Counted from the stretch's first letter, positions 28,070 to 42,371 are shown. The stretch is DNA of 64,000 nt from Archegozetes longisetosus (GCA_018873245.2 JAEMBT020000007.1:11429129-11493128); one strand, 5' to 3'. Made by a program: numbers and translations. Notes: generated by a model from the letters alone, not told the origin.

Positions 28070-31000
28070 TTAGTCAGTTATGGCAATTTGGTCTTTAATG
28101 GCACAATATTTTTTATGCCGCAGCAATTCTTCTTCCGCTAACTTGCACTGGAAATCAGTGGATTGAAGCAATTCCTGTAATTGTCTGTTCTCTCTTTCCA
28201 TATGAGTTCTATACAAACAAATATGAGTCAAGAAATGGGTTAAAGTTTTGACACTTGATATTGTTTGATATAATATTGAATTTGATACCTCAATCGCAAC
28301 ATTCTTTCTCTATGACGCGCTTTCCGCTTTTCATATTTGTTGACTAATTCTTCGAACTCGTCATTTCTTTTCTTCAACTCATCCTCGAGTCTTTTATTAT
28401 CGTTTTTAAGATCATGTAATTGTTTGACTAGATTTACATCGTTTTGAGCATTACTTATTCGAGACGCTAAGAGGAAGTGCAGAGATTCGAGTGTCTCATC
28501 ATTTGTTTCTTCGATCGGTGATATCGGTTCCGTGTTTGAGACACTATTTTGTCGTTTGTCTAGTTTTAGTAACTGGTGTTCCAGTTGATCGCATTGTGAC
28601 TGTGATTCTGAAAGCTATAAATGTAATTTGACGTCAACTATTTGAGAAACTATTTGCAAAAAAATCTTAAAGGAAAACATTTTGTTAATGATAGCGTGTT
28701 TTAGAAATATATTTCTATTTTGAGAAAACAATTCACTCTTCAAAACATCCGTATAATTAAATAGTTGAAAGTCTGTATTTCATTTGAATGGATCGACTAA
28801 CTCTTATCAAATAGATGAGAGTTTGAAAAAATTGGTTCTCATTCTTTGACTTTTTAAAAAGTTCTCAAAAAACCTTTTAAAGTACTTCTATCGCAATAAA
28901 CTCCTAAAAATGATCATAAAATCCTTTAGTAAGAGATAACTTGAAACGAAAGCTGTTAAAACAGCTGTAAGTTATGTAAAGAGTTCATGATTGCTAAGAA
29001 TTTGAGAAACCCAATTGAAATGTCAACTTAAAAATTCGAATAAGTTTCAAATTGAAACTATCAGATAGAAAGTGGAGTTATTTTTTCACACATTGATTGA
29101 CAGTTAAATGGGAAAATCGAGAAATTGAAATACACAATTGCAGGTTAAATTATTTGTTCGAAATCTGATGTCCCAATTATGAGTAGTAACGGGCCCTCAA
29201 CTTATAGGTTTAGTTATGCTTTGTAATTAAGTAAATGAACAATTTCTTAAGAACTCAATAACTGCATTGACTGATAAGCGGACGTTAGACATAGCAATAT
29301 TGACTTTTACTCAGTTTATCATTTATTAAAAGTAATACAAAAATAGTGTTTCAATAGATTATTAATGCAGGTTACGCATAATAATTAACATTACCTTATT
29401 AACATTATTCCTTATCTTTTGGTCTTATTGATAAAAACCTCAAAATCAGACTCTATATCATTGACTCTATCAGTGATTACTTTTCATCAAAATTGCTGAA
29501 GCATAAAAGTTATAGAGATCTTGATTAAACTTTTAATCGAGACCTGATATTACGGGCATTGAGAGATAAAAAATATTTGCATACCTTGAAAGAAATAGTT
29601 TCGTTCTCTATTTCTAGATTCCTATTTGATTTTTGCAATGCTTTAATCTTTTCTTCTAAGTCCTTAATCGTAATTTGAAATTGTTGGCACATATCTTGTA
29701 AACCCTTCACTTGCTCCCAATTATCATTAGTCAATGAATTACGACCAGATTTAGTCGTTTTGTAACTTTTAGTTTCATTTTCTTCAATATTATCGTCGCC
29801 TTTGGCGCTGAAAATCAACGTATAATAAAAGTTGAATTAAATGATTATGTTACTAAATAAATTTAGTTTAGTTTCTCTAATTCAGTTTACTTTTGGAAAA
29901 TTTGTTTGAAACCCGATTTAAGTTTGAGACTATCGCATAAATTATTAACCGTGTTTTCGCGCTTCATGTGACTCGAAATTGAATTTGCACTTTCGTTTAG
30001 CGTTTTCTTTAAACTTTTATTTTCCTCTTCTAATTGCGACAACCGATCGTTAGACAATTTCCATACATGCTCTAGATATTCCTCAACCTCCTATTAGACA
30101 AAATTCGGTCACACTTTCGTTAACAATAATATTTTGTTAGTGTTTAGTAACGCTTTTACTTTGAATGCTCAGTTAAGAATATATTTATTATGAATATTTA
30201 CTTAACTTAATAATTACAGTCTATGACATAATCAATACCTTCAGATCTTGTTCGTGTTGTCGATGCAATTTGTCGATTTGATGGCGTAAAGACATGCAAT
30301 TTGTTTCTGCATCGACGAGCCATCGCCAAACGTGAGGTAACTTCTGACCATCATTTAAACGCGCGTCGAGTCCCTCGTCCCGAAAACGATTAGAAAGAGC
30401 CAGGCGTTCATCTTCCCCAGCCTTAAAATAATAGGACTTTAATAGTCTATTACTCTACTAAGCCGATAATGAAGCAATTTTGCATTCATAGCTTTTCACA
30501 ATAACTTAGTTTGAATTTAAATGAGTAGCTCAATATTTAAATTTAATTAAAGTTAATTGTAAATAACTAAGGCATAAACTCTAACTAATAATAATCCTAA
30601 TTATAATTAATTACAATTCTGATGGGTTTAGGTTTATTGCTGTCCCATAATGTCCACAGTCCCATTTGAACTTTGGTTCAAGTCTAAACATCAGTTACGA
30701 TAAGCACTCAATACAGCGATTAATTATCACTTCACTAATTACGCCTATTATTGATTCCACAAATTAATAATTAGTTATTCACTAAACAACTATCAAAGTA
30801 TGAGAGCATAAGTGAAAGCAATAAATTGCTAGAGAGTTGACAAATGATTGTCAAACTGCAAACATAAAAGTTAACAGTTAATCAAAAAAATAAACTTTTT
30901 CCAAGCAAGTTTTCACTACTTCTTATTGGCTGATCTTCTCAATCATATCAAAGTTATAAAACGGGAACAGCTGTAACAGTTGATCGATCATGTCTAGAGC

Positions 31001-31705
31001 CTCTAATTTACTCTGAAGATAGAATCATATAAACTAAACATTGAGACTGAGAGTCATAGTTGAAGTCGTAGTATCTCATGAAATGCACTATCATATAAGT
31101 TGTGACTTCTGGTCTGGAACCGCAGGATTAACTTTCATACACTGTTAGTGACAGGCAGTCACTGAGCCGAAGTCATTGAAGAAGTGCTTTATTAGCGAAA
31201 TTAAATGAAACCTTAATCTGTTTGGTATTGAATTGCATTTTTTGCTCACACACACAATCATCAAATGACTCAATATTTACTGACTTTGAGGAAATGAAAA
31301 ATATTCAATCCTTTCACCTCTCAATATCATTAACACTTATGAGAGTGTTGTGAGAAATAAATTCAATTTTTTGTCTGTTAATAAAATTATACTTTCATAT
31401 CGATTGCAATCCAGTTTTGACAAACTTTAATAACTGAGTATGCGATGACCTAATACTTTGATCTTAACTAAAACTTATGATTCAGTGTGTAATAAAGATA
31501 ATTGAATTTATAAACTGAGATCTTTTCTTACAAAGTTCGCATTAAACTGAAATGACACCACATTAACCTAACAATTAGTTTACGAACCATTTGACGCAAT
31601 TTCACTTTATATGAAGCAATCGATTCTTCTTAATGGAATATAATATGAGAGTAAATGTGAAGCAAAGCTGAAAAAACTTACCATTCGCGTAGTTTTCTGG
31701 AACAT
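28070..31705 (-). CDS. Coiled-coil protein, six exons, function unknown
   Basis: Exons 31705-31682, 30421-30239, 30090-29891, 29807-29585, 28614-28289 and 28208-28070 join in phase (1095 nt, 364 residues). Donors and acceptors are canonical (e.g. ATG|GTAAGT, CTGAAG|GTATTG, TTCAAG|GTATGC, TTGAG|GTATCA; tattttaag|G, tctaatag|G, attttcag|C, tttatag|C, tttgtatag|A). Nearly the whole protein is heptad-like and rich in Glu, Lys, Gln and Leu: a conserved-looking N-terminal part (LPHVWRWLVDAETNC), then coils at about 50-110, 150-195 and 250-350, split by a Ser/Thr-rich linker with PISPIEETNDE. No motor, kinase or zinc module is seen. A cytoskeletal, centrosomal or Golgi scaffold is a reasonable guess only. 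The 8-codon first exon is separated by a 1.26 kb intron and is the least certain part. Confidence 0.7.
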
Positions 31706-32699
31706 TATATTTGCTGATTATTGTTTGTAACACTTAGGCTCATAATGAGAGTGAAACTAATAAAAGGAAACGTGATGTCAACACACAAATGCGCACAAAT
31801 GATGGCTTGTTTTATTCTGCATTTCATACTAAACTTATATGACGATCACATTCGACCCCAGGTGTGTCTAAATGTCTTACCTTTATTTTTTAATGATCCT
31901 GTTATAGTTTCCATAGAAATCAAAGTGCATTAGCAGTGAAGGCACGAGATAGAAGTGCATTAAAACTGCAATTTGAGCATCACCTGCTTTTGTTGCAGCA
32001 ATTTGTTTGCTATAATGTGATTAAATAGTGATCAAATCTAGGGTCATGCCAACCAAAAAATCATATGTTTACCATGGGTTTAATGGTTTCTAATAGTGAG
32101 GTTGTAGTAAATTAAGACCAGTTCAGTGTTCATTATCTCAATCAATTTTGCAAAACTAATAAATTGTTAACATTTTCACATTATTTTGAGAGCAAACTGC
32201 AATTTACTGAATGCATCGACACTTAAATATATGAGTTTAATATTATTAAACAAAAGTTAATCCATTATAAACCAGAAGTTACTGGAAACCGCTATCATTT
32301 GTTATTTCTATTAAAATTATGACCCAATTTGGTCTGCCAAAAGATATTATATTTATTTTAAGGCAGCCAAAAATATCAAATGTTCTTATTGTAAATTCAA
32401 AATAACTTAATATAAAAATTGATGCTTAAAGGCTATTATTTTGAATAATAAAGCTATAATAAAGCTATAACTAATCTAAGTTAACACAATTTTAATTGAA
32501 GCAACATTTTATTCACAAAAATAGTTTGAATTGAACTGTAAGATGATATGCAACTAAAACATAGAATTTAAATTAACTTATCAATCAATTGCAAAATAAA
32601 TCTCATAATTATTGAATCAACTAATAAAACTTAGATTTTCAAGAACACAGCATAGATACATCTATAATGAAGGATATAGTTAAAAATGAGACATAATTG
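31706..32699. other. 1 kb between the coiled-coil gene and the OATP gene
   Basis: Upstream of the coiled-coil gene and downstream of the OATP gene (both minus strand). TTTATT at 32509-32514 (AATAAA on the minus strand) is a fair polyadenylation signal for OATP. An open frame at 31721-31933 has no features. Nothing else recognised. Confidence 0.45.
32509..32514 (-). terminator. Candidate polyadenylation signal of the OATP gene
   Basis: AATAAA on the minus strand about 186 nt past the stop at 32700. Confidence 0.4.
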
Positions 32700-35028
32700 C
32701 TATAATTTACTAGTGATTAGATAATCAACATAACCATTAGAGTCAGTGAGTTGACTCAGTGAGTGTGGATTGAATGAAAGGTTATCACAATTAATTGTTG
32801 CATTACTGGCTGTGCTACTAATTTGTTGAGTCGGAACTATTGAGTTTGAACTGCTCAAATTCGTCGGTGGCTTGTATAGAAGCCATGAACCAAGAATCGA
32901 GGCGCAAGTCACTAGTTTTGAGCAAATAACTAATATAAGCATATATTTTGACATAAGAGTATTGTCATAGAAAAGACAAGCGCCGTTATTGCCGGTCAGG
33001 CACCAATTCTGCCATAGAATACAACTATAATCAATCAATGATCCAAATATTATTGGTGCTGGGATTGTTCCAATCAAACGAATCATAAGCCATTGAATGC
33101 CTAAAGCAAACGATTTTTGGCTTTTGGCAACACATCTGAAACCCAAATGTTAACAAATTAGTGCTAAGTATACCGCTTAATGCTCTAGCATATTGTTAAA
33201 TGTTTGTGTTTCGGTTGTTTTTGTAAGTTTTTTTTTTCAGAATTTGTACCTCAATGTTGCTGTTACCGCAGGCATTGCCATTAAGAATGTGCAAAATATA
33301 AGACAGAATTGTAAAGCTAAGAATGCTGGCAATAGATTGCAAGTGGACGGACAGCGACGTCTCTGTGCAGAGTTGGTGTGGTTTTGCGAAATGCATCCAC
33401 AATCTGAATAAGTGATGAATTCTCCAGTTTCGTTTGATTGCCTGCAGGCGGCATAACATGGACTGTAATATTGAATGTTATCGTCTCCACAGATTGGGTC
33501 GTATTGAGAGCGAGAACAGGAACACTCCGAATTGCACGAAGACTTAAAACTATCCAATTTTGAAAACGATTCGTTGTTGTAAAGAGTGTTAAGTCCCGCA
33601 AAACTTGCGTTCGGACACGATATAGCAAAGGCAGACGTAAATATAAGGGAAATAATAGCTACTCCGAAGCACATTTTCACAATTGCTGTAAAATTCATGT
33701 CGAATTTCTTTAGAAGATAACTGCCTAAGAAGTTTCCCCCGCCGGCAGCTGAAAGCGCAACTATTCCAACGAGAAGAGACGCATAGCTCGCCGATAATCC
33801 GAACTGTTGTTCAGTTATTTTAGGTGCGAATGCAGCCAAACCTGCAACTATGAGACTGTCACTAGAGCTCGCGATACTGATCAACATAAACGGGCCATTT
33901 TTGATCAATATTTTGAGCGATACTGGCAAATCACCGAGTTTAGCGCCAAAACCTGGTCTCACAGCTTCACTTGTTTCAACATTTTTGTGCGTTTCGACTA
34001 CTTTTTTGGCATTAGTTTCTTCATAGCCCGGTAATTTTTGTGGAAGTCCTGAAATCGGTAATATAACAACCAGACAGACGAATCCACCGATCATGAAGCC
34101 GAGCCACCACATGCCTACCCATACGTTGCTCGAAGGCGTCAATCCCAATTTTGCCGCATCTACACCGAAGTCAACATATTTTTGAAGCAACTGTCCTCCT
34201 GAAATCAGATATAAATAATTAAGCTCTAGACTCAATTGTTTATCATTGTTTTATGCGTTTAGTTCTCCGTTATTTACCAATGATGTAGCCTAAGGCTGGC
34301 CCTAATATAGCCATTGTATAGTAAATGCCTAAATATAATGAAGAGGTAGATCTTGAAGTGTTTTCTTCGATATAAGTGCAGCCGATAGTATAGAACGGAG
34401 AGGTGGCCGCTCCGTTCAGTATCATTGCGATTACAAATATATACAGGTAATTTGAAGAACTGGTCGACGAATTGCTTGCCTTGCTTTGACATAATGGCGA
34501 TGAATACTCCGGCGATGACTTGTGACAGATATTCGAATCATCGGATTTTGTGAACTGATATTGACCTGAAATTAGATACGGTAACGAAAACGTGAACGAA
34601 CCAAATGCTAATAATAGGACACCAAATGCTATAAACTTAGGTTTAGATCTCGTGTCGCCGAAGTAAGACACTGGTACCAGAAAAATAAGACCAGCGATAT
34701 CATAGGCACCAACTATTAGTCCAGATTCAGTACTACTTAAATGATATCTTTTCTCAATGGTAGTGATGACAACATTGACAAAACCATTCACAATAAGCCC
34801 TTGAAGTGTTGCCGACCAACACAACCAGAATAGGGCCCAACGGGGATTCGCAAAGCGTTGGAGTATTGCTGGTCTTGTTTTGAACCAGCCATAAGTACAT
34901 TCTGACGAAGCAGACTTTGATGATAATAATAAAGTTAATCTGTTAGTTATCGCACTTAAAGCTGACTTTGAAAAGTAGCTGTTAAAATCTGTTTTATGTA
35001 TATTACTGTTGACTTCGCTCGCAGTCAT
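32700..35028 (-). CDS. Organic anion transporting polypeptide (SLCO/Oatp family)
   Basis: Exons 35028-34278, 34198-33250 and 33135-32700 join in phase (ATTG|GTAAAT to atttcag|GA; TTGAG|GTACAA to gtttcag|A; 2136 nt, 711 residues, normal length). OATPs are 12-span plasma-membrane uptake carriers for steroids, eicosanoids, bile acids and drugs. Seen: first span after NPRWALFWLCWS, paired spans through ATSPFYTIGCTYIEEN, the family signature as WVGMWWLGF (277-285), a large loop between spans 9 and 10 with about ten cysteines (472-537), including the Kazal-like CSCSRSQYDPICGD, and the C-terminal block KSFALGIQWLMIRLIG with PAPIIFGSLID. Several Asn-x-Ser/Thr sites lie in that loop. The C-terminal tail is Ser/Thr/Asn-rich. 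The Drosophila ecdysone importer is an Oatp, but I cannot assign the orthologue group. Alternative frames in this locus are shadows. Confidence 0.95.
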
Positions 35029-38000
35029 TTCTTAGTCATAAAAAGTCAATTACTTTTAGCAGTGATTAGTACTGCTTTGATAATAACTTTGATGAACTTT
35101 CAACATCTAATGTGACTCAGCAGTATTCGCGAAATCATTTGCATTATTTTAATTATTTAAAATCTTATCGATTTGATGTACAAACTTTTCAAACTTTGAG
35201 TGTAGAAAAAATGCAATAACTTGAAGACAAAATATTTATATCTCTATGGTAATAGTATTGATCTCTACAGTAGCATTATTAATATAAAAATTGAAATTTA
35301 CAGGTATATTTTCACTAAGAAGAGTAGCTGTAAACAAGTTTGACTTATGTTACAATTTGTTTCATTGTTTTATGAGCTGCTGTTCTGCCAATACTTCAAC
35401 GTTTACATCGTATAAGCACTTAAACTGATTTCGAAATTCTGCTTCGAAATGTTTGCAGACCTTCAATACTTATTTCTTCAGAGAATACTTTTACACTCAA
35501 ATAAAAAGGTAAAACGGCTTACATTTGAGTTGAGGTACAGGTAGAACTTTTGCAAATCATTCAAAGGATTCGAGTTTTATAAAACATTTAAATCATTATT
35601 GGATCTGTATGCGTCAAAATTGCATTTGCCATCCAATTGCCAGTATTTGTTGCATCAATTACATCACAAATGATTCAACTTTTATGAATTTTCAATTTTT
35701 GCTTTCAATTTGAATTATTACCAGACATTGTGTAGGAAATAAAAAAATATATCGCTTGAAAATCTACTATTAGTTCATTAACCTTTATTTTTATGAACTT
35801 GTTCTTATTTTGACGCAAGTATTGGTTCAAATTCTATTTTTAATCTCTCAATTTTTGATTTAAAGGTTGAAAAGAATTATTTGATCTGAATTTTAGGCTT
35901 ATTTCTTAAGCTCTTTAGCTAATACTTGCAGCAATTGTGACAACAACTTACAGATACTTAAATAATGAGTTTGATCACGCAACTCTTATAATACTGACAA
36001 TTTTCCTCAAATCTTTTTCGCCAAAGATTCTTTCTGACAATTTAGTCTTGAGAAACTTGAAGAAAACACATTTAGAAACACACAAAGCTTCTGTTTAAAA
36101 AATCTGATGGACGCTTAGATCAATTGATAACCTATCGGACATCTAATGAATGGCACTTTGGCTTTCACAAGCTAATTGATAAAACACCTCAACTCATCTG
36201 ATTTATGAGTATTCGAAGTAAAATATTAAGGGCAAACAAATTCAATTTAAACAGTTGGTCAAAATATAGTCAAATATTATTTTGATGAAACCATTTACTT
36301 TTCTAGATTTGCTTTAATCTTAATTAAAGTTTATCTGAAACGCAAATGTAAGAATGGACAGTGAAATAAATAGAGCTTCACTGAGACTTTGGTTGAAGAC
36401 AATGATTTTCACTGTGTTTACGTTGTGCCACAATAATCAACAATTTATCGAAGTGTTAAATAAAATGAAAAATATCAGTAATATTTCTAGAAACGCTCTT
36501 AAGTTTAATTGAATTGAATGATAAATTAACTTTATTAAACATTTTATGACTATATTACTAAGCAAAAGATGGGCATTTGGGTAAAAGCGTGAAAAATAGA
36601 ATAACTTGTGCATAAAAAAAACTTAAATCCTAAAAGCATTGATTATTTGTTTGTGAGAATGTTATTTCGTTTGAATAGATTTGACGCATTGCAGAAGCAT
36701 TCGTGACATACAACAACTTTTTGAATGTTTTGCCAATTTGTCTATCAGTGACATGCAATCGCATGCATTCTCAAAGCCATTAAAAGTTATTAGCAGATTC
36801 ATGAGTGTATAATGACATTTCCCTTTTCCAATTGCAATATCGGTCTTTACTGATTCCGGTTTGTTGGGCTTATTTCCGAATTTCTTATTCATTTGATTCC
36901 AGTTTCATTTCATTTTGCATCAAACGGGAAATGATGGAAATGATATGTTTTTTATATGTTTGTAATTTATATGTATTTGCAGATCAATTTTTGTTTAATG
37001 CCAAAAGTAGGTGGAGGTTCACGAACAATGTGTCAATTGATAGTAACACATGTCAGGCATATTGCACTTGCACTCATTCAACTGCATTTAATAATTCATG
37101 TAATATCGCTCTGTTTTCAAAACTATTATAATTCTCAAAAACAATTTCTCGTGCATTGCTTTGCTTCTCTTCGTATTGTTTTTATTCTGATTTTAAACAA
37201 ATATTGCAAACACTCTAGAATTGAACTTTTGTTCTCAAAGCTGTATACATATTACAAATTTCAAAAACGTTTAGAACAATATTCCTCAAAATGATTGCAC
37301 GTTTCAATTCAAATGGATCTTCACTTTGAAAAAGTTGTAAAACTTTATGAATTAATTACAAAATTATATAATTGACTCATAGTTTGATTAGTTTTGAGAA
37401 TAAGTTGAAATACAACGAAAAAATAAGTTCATATGATATTATCCTTTATGAGAAATGTTTTGTATTTTCGTCAGATATGATAAAAGTTTGTTCTTCTATT
37501 ATAATTACTGTTATACTTGAAGTTAATTGATCATGTATTGGTGGCCAACATGGCACGCATATAACTTGTATCGCTTCCTTCCGTAGTATTCAATTCGCAA
37601 AGTTCTCCATAGAAACGAATTTGCAAACAATAAAAGATTAAAGATTTGGCAAAAATAATTATGGTTTACCAAACATAACATTAACTCTTAGTTATCATTA
37701 AAAGCATAAGGAGCATGAGGACAAAACTCATCTGAATGACAAAATACTAGAGTAGAGCTGGATCTCATTATATATTTATTATTAGACTTGCCACTCATCC
37801 TCTATTCAAATACGGAACAATCGAAATCACTGTGAAATAAACTCCTATTGAGTGTAGCGCTCATTAGTTTAGTTACTGAAAATTTCTGTTATCTCCAGTT
37901 CGCTGCAGGGAATCAAAGCAAAACCATCACAATTTTCATGTGGTTTTGGTCCAAATCTAGAAATAAATTAGAGTCTGTGAGGCAATATTCCAAACCTAAT

Positions 38001-39197
38001 GTCGAGCGTTTGCTATTTTAGTTATGATTACTCTTTTATTCACTTTTCTCCTACTGATCATTATTAACCTCATTAGAGATTTTTGCTAAATCATTATATA
38101 ATTTAACTCAACTATATTCTCATTTCATATGTTCCTAATGTTATTGAGTAACTTTGTGCGGCTCAAAGATAGAAATTGAAACGAAAGTTTCAAACTCTAT
38201 AATCTATTTCTAGAGATCAATTGTTTTAGGCCTGAGTAGAGTTCGGTTTTTGTTGCAAAATTGTAACTAACAAATGGCTCGCCATCACCTCATATTACCA
38301 GAAGACCTCCCAAGCAGCGAAGTGATCTGCTTTATGCAAGAATAAAATAAAAACGGAAACTGATTATGGCAGCATCTGTGCTCATATCGTATACTTCTTT
38401 TGCTACTCCGACTAATTTTGCCGTCAGTTGAAATCAGCCGTAACGTTGAATTAAGATGACTCTGACCCGCAAAAACGTCCACATCATGTCCCGTGTGACT
38501 CGAGAGGGGGTGTGAAGGTCAGCAAAAGAGCCAATTTCACGATTGAAAATCGTAGCGCTGTCTAAGTCAATAAGTAGATTAACCAAATTAGCCGTTCAAT
38601 AGGAAATCTGTTTTTGGTTCATTATTTGCACATAACTCTATAGGAAAAGTGACGATCAACTTATTATTATGCTAGTCAACAATCGTTCTCGACGATCACA
38701 ATCAGAAACGTAGCTCATTGCAAACGCTCTTGATCATTTGATTAGAAAATCAAATCGTTTGATGAATATTGTTTATTGCATTGATTTAGAGATTGCTGTC
38801 AACCTTATCCAAAATTAGTCATTCAAAATTGAAACAATGCAGAAAATTATCTACAATGTATGCATACACATGGTATAGGTTAGTAAAACATATCTATATC
38901 GTTATTACCAAAGACTAGACTTTTCGGACAACAAACAACAAAAGTTCGGGCATTTATTTCAGAAATGAGCTGTCCCTTAACTCAAACTTCTCGTGACTTT
39001 AGAATTTTTTGATATCGAATATTTTCATATCTATTCTAACTTTGAATACTTGAATAGAAGAAACTTGAAACAAAAAAGATTTCAGTTACTTAAGTTTGCT
39101 GAGTTAATATAAAAAGAATTTTAAGTACTTTCGAATTTTCCCAAAATTGAATGACTTATCATTGAAGGTTATTTCTTAAAAATAAATCTATAATTTT

Positions 39198-39422
39198 TCA
39201 CTTAAATGCATTGAAAAGGTAAAAATTAGGCTCTCTGAGACATGACGCGAACTTAATTTGTTTATTATCTGGTGATTGTGACTCATTTAATAGTTTTGAA
39301 ACATTTGGTTGAAGACGAAAGAGTAGTTTTTCCTTAAAAGTCCAGCCTTTGGTTATTACTGTAGAATAGAAAAGGCAGAACGAGAGAAGAAAGGTCAAGT
39401 TTTGGGTTAAACTAATGCACAT
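39198..39422 (-). CDS. Possible small secreted protein, 74 residues
   Basis: An ATG-initiated open frame of 74 codons inside the gene desert. The first 24 residues resemble a signal peptide (NLTFLLSFCLFYSTVITKG), followed by a basic region and a hydrophilic part with a single late cysteine (KFASCLREPNF). There is no second exon visible, no clear dibasic cleavage pattern and no family match I know. It could be chance in AT-rich DNA, but the signal-like start makes it the best candidate in the desert. Confidence 0.25.
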   Translation of the reverse strand: MCISLTQNLTFLLSFCLFYSTVITKGWTFKEKLLFRLQPNVSKLLNESQSPDNKQIKFASCLREPNFYLFNAFK

Positions 39423-41801
39423 TTATGGATGTATATTGTAAGTGAAATGTGAGACAGTGGTGTTGCTAACGACATGAATTTCCCACACTTGATCCGCACA
39501 TACTTAACAACTAAGTTTATGTTTTTGGTTGCATGAGTTAGTTATTCTAGTGAAGGCACGCGGACTTTTTCTTCAGGGGATTTTTAGTATGCTACACTAG
39601 TGTGCCACTCAAGAGTACTATTTGGTATATCTGAATCCATGTAATGCGTTCGCGGATTCTTCATCTCAATCAAGTGACCAAATGCCCTGAATTCATCCAT
39701 TACATAGAGCTGTCACTGCGAAAACCTTAGTCGATATGTGTTGTGTGTTAGTGCATGTGACACATGCATGATTTGATTCACTTCTAAAGCTATTCCATTG
39801 CCATTACATTATTATTTTAATGGATAAATGGCCCTTCGAGGTGTTATCTTTCCATTTATTGGTTTATGTCAAAGCTGCAATGCACCAGCAGTCCTATCCT
39901 GACAATCCAATTGACTGATTATTTTACGAGTTTAAATGAATTTTGCTTTAAATTTATGAACACTAAACAACAAAAACAAATAATACAATTTTAACCATCA
40001 ATTTTTTAAGTAACAAAAGTTCAATTTATAGTTGATTTGAGTTAACTCATGAATATTTATTCAAGATTACAATAATCATAACTCCTCAGAGCGAATTATA
40101 TTTCATATTATTCTGTTGTAAGTTTAAGCACAAGTTTTCTATTGAGAAATGTATTTGTTCGAAAGTTTGAACTGATTTGCATTTACAAAACATTAAGCAA
40201 TGACTTAAATAAATGAGTATAAATTATACTGACAACTAAATAGAAATAAGAGAACACCAGAAATATCATCGAACAGTTGCATATCTACTGTTCTTTTGAA
40301 GTGATTTAAGCAGAGCTTCAAACTAAAGGTGAATCCGATTTGTTACGCTCTGGTATAGTCTCTTCTATTCTTTTTCTCTGTTAGACTTCTTTACATCTTA
40401 TTTAAGAGTTAACTTTAGGACTGCACTAAAAAGAATGCAGAAACTGATGTGAACAACAGAGATATTCTTCTTACAGCTAAGGCTATGCTGAACGAAACGA
40501 GCGATTCGTTTTGTGTTGTCTCTATTGTCACACAGATATCTTTGTATAGCAGGTAATGCTTATTGAGCGGTAACATAACACTGATGGTTCATGTCAATGG
40601 TAATGGCATTGCCACCATTTGATGCATTATGGGGAGAGTGAGGATCACATTCTGCAAGAAGAGGCGCACCATTTCTCTTCTATTCAATTCTTTAGGCAAC
40701 AGCAATACCGGTGCCTTCACTTTCAAAGACAGAATAAAGATATATAATATATAAGTCATATATATGGCTATATTTGTGTGCGCGAGTCTGACGGCAATGC
40801 CGTCCAAATATATATAAGCATAACGTATACATATATTCGACCGACCATCTAGACCAAGGTAATTAATCATTGGGAATTAAGCGTGTCTGCAGCGTCTTTG
40901 GACATGAACACCAAATACAATATGTAGCACTGATGCTATTGGCGATGCAGTGATTCGTCTTTTTTGTTGTTAGTATAGTTTTGGATCGCGCCCTCATCAA
41001 CTTCGCGGCTGTCATCTTAGGTTATATACACATTCAGAAGCGATAAAATGAAATACCATCCATTGATCACTTTGCTTGCATTCATTCACATCTTTTTTTC
41101 ATGCAATTCGCCTTTTTTTTATAACAAAACATTATAGAAAATGCGTAAACGAGGGAAAGAGATATAACACATAACGTAAACTATTATAAACCATTTCTGA
41201 TGCATGAGTTAAAAGGGGCTCATGTTAGCAATTATTTTATGTTTATGGTTACGCTTCTGTTCTGATCGAAAATTCAAATCTGTTTTCCGTTCGACGACCT
41301 TTTTTTAATGTAAACTTCTTAGTTTTTACCTCAGAGAGAAATAATGTATAAAATGCCAAAAGGGGAACTGATCTCTCGCAGCTAAAGAGCTCTCCAGGTG
41401 TTTGGTTTACCATTTGAATAAAGCTCGGCCACAGTCTATATTTGCAATTATTCTCATGAATACTTTTCTGAAAATTAGTTCAATCATTCATCTTATAAGT
41501 TATGTAACAAAGACAACTAATGGTCAAATATTATCGAATGTTTGTTATAATTTAGTTAAATAAATAGAAATAAAAATGATCTAATTAGTTGATAAGTTTA
41601 TTTGCTAAAAGTAGACTGTATCGAATGGTTATAGAACGGACACAATGAAATACATTTGTATTTTTGTGCAGTTCCTCAAATAGAGATATAGAGATATTCA
41701 CATACGTATCAGTTGCCATTGATATCACTTACTATAAAAGTAAAGCTTCTTATGCAAGAGTAAAATAATAATAAAAGAGCACAACTGACTCGCAAGAATC
41801 A

Positions 41802-41804
<3 letters not shown>

Positions 41805-41846
<42 letters not shown>
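41805..41846. repeat. (CT)n microsatellite, ~42 bp
   Basis: Uninterrupted CT run of about 21 units. Confidence 0.97.
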
Positions 41847-41849
<3 letters not shown>

Positions 41850-42041
41850 TTGGCACAAATAAAAGCTCGTCTTCTTCAGAAACGGATTGTCAAAATAGTG
41901 AACTTTAAAATTTTAATTTTTGTTGTTGTGTCGCACCAATATTTCGATATAGAATAAGCAGAAATAGTCCTATTGTTATATTGAGCCCTTTCCGCTTCCT
42001 CGTCAATAGAGATGTCACATTAATGGTCAGTCTGTGAACTT

Positions 42042-42371
42042 ATGTGCCTATACTTGAGTCAAATGCCAAAAGAGAGATACCCTGCTGCGCCAAAGCAGGA
42101 CTTACAATGGAGAGGAAGAGATTCAAAATTGAAAAGCACCTCAATGCAAGGTATGAGCCAAAACGCATTCTTCTTCAACGTTCTTCTTCTCATGGATACT
42201 TCAGCTGTCAGGACTCCTCTGCCAATGGCTTTATTGAAAGATAACTCGCCTTTTGTTATCAAAGACGTTTGTTATGAATTTTGTGGCCCATCCAATGCAA
42301 CACATGTATTAACAGTCACTTTCCTCTCAAATTTCTTATCATGTTCTGTATTTTTCCAATCAAAAGGTTAA
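42042..42371 (+). other. Stop-poor, relatively GC-rich island
   Basis: Three frames stay open together: + frame 42042-42371 (109 codons), + frame 42044-42244, and - frame 42059-42262. No frame resembles a family and splice sites are not obvious. It may be a conserved regulatory or non-coding RNA block rather than a gene. Confidence 0.25.

Noticed and set aside
33193-33628. Alternative frames of 72-103 codons on both strands
   Set aside because: Shadows of OATP exon 2.
36662-37294. Three overlapping frames of 76-112 codons on both strands
   Set aside because: No domain, no signal peptide worth noting, no splice-consistent partners; the overlap on both strands suggests composition.
40589-40870. 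93-codon ATG frame on the minus strand
   Set aside because: Contains TA-repeat-derived Tyr/Ile stretches and no recognisable family; judged chance.
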